Source: Elioraea sp964533585 (GTDB lineage: Bacteria; Pseudomonadota; Alphaproteobacteria; Acetobacterales; Acetobacteraceae). Taken from it: a stretch of DNA of 11,512 bases. The position numbers were made by a program, and so were the translations under genes. Of the stretch, positions 7,098 through 11,512 are shown in pieces. The notes under the pieces were generated by a model. That model ran no database searches, had not been told where the DNA came from, and saw only the letters and a list, made by a program, of their open reading frames with translations. Every line of letters starts with the position of its first letter. Positions within the stretch are counted from its first letter, which is position 1. The stretch covers positions 1 through 11,512 of the forward strand of contig CAZHMM010000121.1 in assembly GCA_964533585.1 (NCBI GenBank). The letters are read 5' to 3'.

Positions 7098-7834
7098 GAT
7101 GTGCGTCTCCTCGGAGGTGGCGGGCGCCGGATGCTGGGTCGGGGCGTGCGCGGACGCAAGGGGGCCGGCCCTGCACGGGAGAGCAGGTCAGCCATCGCGT
7201 TGTCCGAGGACGTGACCGCCAGTCGCGTCGCCTCGGCCGCGTCGCGCCGGCGCAGCGCGGCGAGCAGCGCGCGGTGCCCCTCCACCGCCCGGTGCAGCCG
7301 GCCGGGGCCGAAGCCGAGCCTGAGGCGCAGCGCCTCGACCAGCGCCCAGGTGCGCTCCATGACCGCTGCCGCATCGCGGTTGCGTGCGATCGCGAGCAGC
7401 GCCGCATGGAAGTCGTGGTTCGCCGCCATCGCCCCCGCCGCATCCCCCTTCGCCGCCGCCGCCTCGAACCGCGCCTCGATCGCCTCGAGCGCATCGAGAT
7501 CGTCCTCCGAGACGTGCCGCACCACGTCGGGGATCAGCAGGCCAAGCACCGCGCCGCGCAAACGATAGAGGTTGCGGATGTCCTCGCCGGTCAGCACGCG
7601 GACGCGGGCACCACGGTTCGCGTCCGCATCGACCAGCCCCTCGCCGGCGAGCTGACGCAGCGCCGCGCGCACGGGCATCGGGCTGACGCCGAGCCGCTCC
7701 GCGAGCGCGGCCACCGTCAGCTTCTCGCCCGGCTGGCAAACGCCGCTGACGATCAGTCGGCGCAGGGCGTCGAGGGCGCGGTCCTCGGCGGTCCACTTGG
7801 TCTGATCGATTTCGCTTGATTTGATCAAAAACAT
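7094..7834 (-). CDS. GntR-family transcriptional regulator (FadR/FCD subfamily)
   Basis: This is a DNA-binding regulator, probably controlling its own operon and the divergent uxuA-like gene. The N-terminal winged helix spans about 16-82 (EDRALDALRRLIVSG, GEKLTVAALAERLGVSPMPVRAALRQL, GLVDA), the GntR pattern. A helical FCD-type ligand domain follows (84-218) with DFH at 141-143 and EGHRALL at 185-191. The last FCD His, usually in an R-x-H segment near 209, seems replaced by Ser, and the first acidic ligand is not evident, so metal binding may be lost. Two starts are possible. ATG at 7834 has no room for a ribosome site, whereas TTG at 7828 has AGGAG six bases upstream and is probably used. 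The last 25 or so residues are Pro/Arg-rich with poor third-position GC, which looks like read-through past the ancestral end. The gene overlaps gst by ATGA. Confidence 0.88.
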   Translation of the reverse strand: MFLIKSSEIDQTKWTAEDRALDALRRLIVSGVCQPGEKLTVAALAERLGVSPMPVRAALRQLAGEGLVDADANRGARVRVLTGEDIRNLYRLRGAVLGLLIPDVVRHVSEDDLDALEAIEARFEAAAAKGDAAGAMAANHDFHAALLAIARNRDAAAVMERTWALVEALRLRLGFGPGRLHRAVEGHRALLAALRRRDAAEATRLAVTSSDNAMADLLSRAGPAPLRPRTPRPSIRRPPPPRRRTS

Positions 7835-7844
7835 CTCCTTTGAT
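7816..7844 (+). promoter_or_regulatory. Candidate promoter for the uxuA-like operon
   Basis: TTGATT (7816-7821) and TTTGAT (7839-7844) each match the sigma-70 consensus at four of six bases and are separated by exactly 17 bases. The -10 is part of the right-hand TTTGATC half-site, so a bound regulator would block polymerase. A start near 7851 would leave a leader of about a dozen bases carrying the GGGAGG ribosome site (7851-7856), which is very short. Confidence 0.3.
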
Positions 7845-7845
7845 C
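7820..7845. promoter_or_regulatory. Likely GntR operator: TTTGATCAAA palindrome plus a TTTGATC half-site
   Basis: A perfect 10-base palindrome TTTGATCAAA lies at 7820-7829, and TTTGATC recurs at 7839-7845, 19 bases from the first copy. GATCAAA (7823-7829) and TTTGATC (7839-7845) also form an inverted repeat with a 9-base gap. These A+T-rich sites stand out in GC-rich DNA and sit between the divergent GntR and uxuA-like genes, overlapping the GntR start codon. FadR-type GntR proteins bind short palindromes near their own genes, so auto-regulation plus control of the divergent operon is the natural inference. Confidence 0.5.
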
Positions 7846-7862
7846 GCGAAGGGAGGATACCC

Positions 7863-8918
7863 ATGCGTCTCGTCGCCGGCCAGTTCCGCGAGCTCACCCA
7901 GGACGATCTGCGCTTCGCGCGCCAGATCGGCTGCACGGGGGTGACGGTGAACAAGCCCGATCTCGATTCGCCCGCGTGGGTTGCGTTCCTGAACAAGCAG
8001 TTCCGCGCCGAGGCCGGCCCCCGCGCCCCGACGACCCGCTGGAACGCACTGGAACTCGCCCAACTGCGCGCCGCGGTCGAGGCGCATGGGCTCGCGCTCG
8101 AATGCATCGAAGGCGTGCCGCGCAACCTGCTCGACCGCGCGATGCTCGGCCTGCCGGGCGCGGAGGCGCAGATCGAGGACTTCAAGGCGACGATCCGCGC
8201 GATGGGCCAGGCGGGCATTCCCGTGCTCGGCTATGCCTGGATTCCGGATCAGGTCTGGCGCACCGCGAAGGCCGCGCATGGGCGTGGCGGCGCGCTGGTC
8301 ACCGCCTACGACCATACGATCGGCGAACGGATCGCGACCGGCACGCTGCCGCAGCGCGATGAGGCCGCGATGTGGGCGAGCTGGGAGCGTTTCATCGATG
8401 CGGTCCTGCCGGTCGCCGAGGCAGCGGGGGTGAAGCTGTCGCTGCATCCCGACGATCCGCCCGTGCCCGCGCTCGACGGGGTCGCCCGCGTCTTCCGCGA
8501 CGAGGCCGGCTTCGCCCGCGCGATGCGCTATGCCGACAGCCCCAATCACGGCATCGCCTTCTGCACCGGCACCTTCGCCGAGGCCGGCGCCGAGACGATG
8601 ATGGCCGCGCTCACCCGCTTCGCCCGCGAAGGCCGCATCCACTACGTGCATCTGCGCAGCGTCGCGGGCCGGCTGCCGCGCTTCGCCGAGGCCTTCATCG
8701 ACGAGGGCACGGTCGATGCGCACGCGGTGCTGCGCACCCTGCACGACGCAGGCTTCGACGGTTTCGTGATCGACGACCACGTGCCGCATGTGGTCGGCGA
8801 CACGGTCTGGGGCCATCGCAGCCGCGCCTACGCGACCGGCTTCATCGCCGGCATCCTCAGCACCCTCGGTGCGGATGCCAGGACAAGCACAAGACTGCAA
8901 CGGGAGACCACGTCATGA
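7863..8918 (+). CDS. Mannonate dehydratase family protein (UxuA-like)
   Basis: UxuA enzymes remove water from D-mannonate to give 2-keto-3-deoxygluconate in hexuronate breakdown, using a divalent metal in a TIM barrel. This protein has 351 residues, shorter than the roughly 390 of E. coli. The metal ligands known from the family can be placed: His195 in HPDDPP (195-200), Cys234 in FCTGTF (233-238), His263 in HLRS, and Asp305 in DDHVPH (304-309). GDTVWGHRSRAYA (312-324) is the family's C-terminal signature. ATG 7863 is chosen over an earlier TTG because GGGAGG lies six bases upstream. The last dozen residues have poor third-position GC, suggesting the original stop was slightly earlier. The N-terminal part is divergent, so the substrate may be a different sugar acid. 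The stop overlaps the next gene by ATGA. Confidence 0.82.
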   Translation: MRLVAGQFRELTQDDLRFARQIGCTGVTVNKPDLDSPAWVAFLNKQFRAEAGPRAPTTRWNALELAQLRAAVEAHGLALECIEGVPRNLLDRAMLGLPGAEAQIEDFKATIRAMGQAGIPVLGYAWIPDQVWRTAKAAHGRGGALVTAYDHTIGERIATGTLPQRDEAAMWASWERFIDAVLPVAEAAGVKLSLHPDDPPVPALDGVARVFRDEAGFARAMRYADSPNHGIAFCTGTFAEAGAETMMAALTRFAREGRIHYVHLRSVAGRLPRFAEAFIDEGTVDAHAVLRTLHDAGFDGFVIDDHVPHVVGDTVWGHRSRAYATGFIAGILSTLGADARTSTRLQRETTS

Positions 8919-10474
8919 TCTCGCGCCGCTCGCTCGGCCTCGCCGCCGCTGCCCTCGCCGCCCTGCCGGGCGCATCCCGCGCCCAGGGCGCGGCCACGCT
9001 CCGGGTCGCGTTCGACGCGGAATGGACCGCGCTCGACCCGCATTTCCACACCTTCCCCTACAACCTCTCGGTCGCCTACCACCTGTTCGACGCGCTGACC
9101 GCGCATGACGCGCAGCAGCAGGCGGTGCCCCGCCTCGCGCGGAGCTGGCGCGCGCTCGGCAGCGAGGGCTGGGAGTTCGCGCTGCGCGACGACGTCCGGT
9201 TCCAGGACGGCAGCCCGGTCACCGCCGCCGACGTGGTCGCCTCGATCGCGCGCATCCGCGCGATCCGCAACTCGCCGGGGCCGCTCACCACCGTGATCCG
9301 CCCGGTGAGCGAGGTGCGCGCGACGGATGCGCACACGGTCACGGTGATGACGTCGGTGCCGACGCCGGCGCTGCCCAACCTGATGACCTCGGTGTTCATC
9401 GTGCCCGCGCGGCTTGCCGAAGCGACCGGCGAGGACTTCGCCACGGGGCGCGCGCAGCTGGGCTCCGGGCCGTTCAAGTTCGTCTCCTACGCGCGCGGCG
9501 ATCGCCTCGTGCTGGAGCCGAACCCGACGCATTGGGGCGAGCAGCCGGGCTGGGCGCGCACGGAGCTGCGCATCATCCCGAATGCCGGCGCGCGCGAGGC
9601 CGCGCTGCTCGCCGGCGATGTCGACTTCATCGTCAATCCCTCGACCACCTCGGTCGAGCGGCTCAGGGCCGATCCGAACTTCCTGGTCCACCAGGCGGTC
9701 TCGACGCGGATCACCTATCTCCAGGTGCATCAGGGCGAGACGCCGAAGGCCGACATGGGCGGCACAGGCGGCAAGAACCCGTTCGCCGATCCGCGCGTGC
9801 GCCGCGCGGTGAGCCTCGCGATCCCGCGTCAGGCGATCTGCGAGCGGATTCTCGACGGGCTCGCGGTGCCGGCCTCGCAGATCATCGGGCCCGGCCAGTC
9901 GGGCCATGATCCGTCGCTCACCGTCGAAGCGCCCGATCCCGATCAGGCGCGGCGCCTGCTTGCCGAGGCCGGTTGGGGTCAGGGCTTCGAGGTGCGCCTC
10001 TCCACGCCGTCGGACCGCAACATGAACGGACGCCGCGTCGCCGAGGCGATCGCCTCGGCGCTCACGCGCATCGGCATCCGGGTCGCGGTGAACGCGGTGC
10101 CGCTCAACGTCTGGCTCGCCGAATGGCGTCGCGGCGAGTACTCGATGGTGCTGCACGGCGCCGGCCCGGTGCCGGTGACCTGGACGCTGGTGCCGCAGCT
10201 CGTCGGCACCAAGGACATGGCGGCCGGGTTCGGCCCGTCGAACGAGAGCCAGTACTCGAACCCGGCGCTCGACGCCGTGATGCGCCAGGCCCTCGGCGAG
10301 ATCGACACCGCCAGGCGCGAGGCGCTGCTGCACCGGGCGGCACGGACCGTGCGGGCGGAGACGGCCGTGATTCCGCTGCATCACGAGGCCGCCATCTGGG
10401 CCTCGCGGCGCGGGCTCACCTTCGCCGCGCGCAGCGATACGCTCACCTACGCGACGGATATCCGGCCCGGCTGA
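8915..10474 (+). CDS. ABC transporter substrate-binding protein, family 5 (peptide/nickel/oligosaccharide type)
   Basis: This is an exported solute-binding protein of the DppA/OppA family that captures a small peptide, sugar or organic solute and delivers it to an ABC permease. The 519 residues are normal. The N-terminus has basic residues and a hydrophobic core with an SRA/QG cleavage site after Ala23; SRRSLGLA at 3-10 resembles a twin-arginine signal, so Tat export is possible. Family landmarks are LDPHFHTFPYN near 40-50, EGWEFALRDDVRFQDGSPVTAADV (roughly 84-107) and GSGPFKFVSYARGD near 187-200. The ATG overlaps the uxuA-like stop by four bases and has GGGAG about nine bases upstream, so the two are co-transcribed. 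No permease or ATPase genes follow: the next gene, prs, is convergent. Many solitary family-5 binding proteins occur in alphaproteobacteria and must share a permease encoded elsewhere. Its ligand is unknown. Confidence 0.9.
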   Translation: MISRRSLGLAAAALAALPGASRAQGAATLRVAFDAEWTALDPHFHTFPYNLSVAYHLFDALTAHDAQQQAVPRLARSWRALGSEGWEFALRDDVRFQDGSPVTAADVVASIARIRAIRNSPGPLTTVIRPVSEVRATDAHTVTVMTSVPTPALPNLMTSVFIVPARLAEATGEDFATGRAQLGSGPFKFVSYARGDRLVLEPNPTHWGEQPGWARTELRIIPNAGAREAALLAGDVDFIVNPSTTSVERLRADPNFLVHQAVSTRITYLQVHQGETPKADMGGTGGKNPFADPRVRRAVSLAIPRQAICERILDGLAVPASQIIGPGQSGHDPSLTVEAPDPDQARRLLAEAGWGQGFEVRLSTPSDRNMNGRRVAEAIASALTRIGIRVAVNAVPLNVWLAEWRRGEYSMVLHGAGPVPVTWTLVPQLVGTKDMAAGFGPSNESQYSNPALDAVMRQALGEIDTARREALLHRAARTVRAETAVIPLHHEAAIWASRRGLTFAARSDTLTYATDIRPG

Positions 10475-10507
10475 CGCGGCCCTGGCTTCCGCTTCGAGCC
10501 CGGCGCC
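10475..10507. other. Short convergent gap without a clear terminator
   Basis: Only 33 bases separate the stop codons of the solute-binding protein gene and prs. I see no stem-loop with a T-run on either strand. Termination may be Rho-dependent, or the two transcripts may overlap at their ends. Confidence 0.6.
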
Positions 10508-11440
<933 letters not shown>

Positions 11441-11483
11441 CGCGGCGTCGGGTCCCGGGGCTGGCGGGCGGGAAGGCGCGGCG

Positions 11484-11512
11484 TTCGTAGCAACGGGGGG
11501 TTGGGGTGTAAA
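11484..11512 (-). promoter_or_regulatory. prs: Weak candidate promoter for prs
   Basis: On the minus strand TTTACA (11512-11507) and TACGAA (11489-11484) are 17 bases apart and match the sigma-70 boxes at five and three of six positions. The leader would be about 35 bases. The ribosome site is weak (GGGA about 12 bases before ATG). The -35 lies at the very edge of the window, so the real promoter could be further out. Confidence 0.25.

Noticed and set aside
6459..7568. A 369-codon plus-strand open frame across gst and gntR
   Set aside because: It covers two well-supported minus-strand genes and its product has no recognisable family or motif.
8828..10384. A 518-codon open frame on the minus strand opposite the solute-binding protein gene
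   Set aside because: It has the same Arg/His/Asp-rich antisense composition and no domain; the plus-strand protein has a signal peptide and clear family motifs.

Overview
The window is very GC-rich chromosomal DNA: third codon positions are almost all G or C and coding is dense, with several 4-base ATGA overlaps. Gene content (PrtD-type exporter, TcuAB, beta-class glutathione transferase, solitary family-5 substrate-binding protein, class I PRPP synthetase) suggests a high-GC alphaproteobacterium, perhaps Acetobacteraceae or another Rhodospirillales member. The taxon is an inference from protein style, not from a marker gene.

Layout. (1) 1-1767, minus strand: a PrtD-type type I secretion ABC exporter, overlapped by the first 14 codons of the next gene, probably its HlyD-family adaptor. 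(2) 1768-2088: a gene-free divergent region with an inverted repeat and a candidate promoter. (3) 2089-4652, plus strand: tcuA and tcuB, which oxidise tricarballylate (or a related tricarboxylate) and pass the electrons to the membrane. (4) 4661-6449, plus strand: a decayed segment. It holds a YcaQ-family winged-helix gene broken by at least three frame-disrupting lesions, a 3-hydroxyacyl-CoA dehydrogenase cut off after its NAD-binding fold, and a small single-pass membrane ORF that begins exactly where the coding signal changes frame. (5) 6474-7834, minus strand: a GntR regulator and a glutathione S-transferase in one operon. (6) 7863-10474, plus strand: a divergent mannonate dehydratase (UxuA family) overlapping a family-5 solute-binding protein gene. 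(7) 10508-11440, minus strand: prs, the housekeeping PRPP synthetase, convergent with the solute-binding protein gene.

How the parts fit. The GntR regulator and the uxuA-like gene are divergent with about 30 bases between them. A TTTGATCAAA palindrome plus another TTTGATC half-site sits in that gap, so one site could control both gst and the uxuA-like/solute-binding operon. A sugar-acid or other organic-acid uptake and breakdown unit is the simplest reading, but no permease genes are present and the substrate is unknown. tcuAB is a separate catabolic module with no tcuR or tcuC in view.

I found no CRISPR array, insertion sequence, tRNA or rRNA, and no clearly new multi-gene system. The observations most worth a second look are the decay tract at 4661-6449, the small ORF at its end, and the compact GntR/uxuA-like control region.
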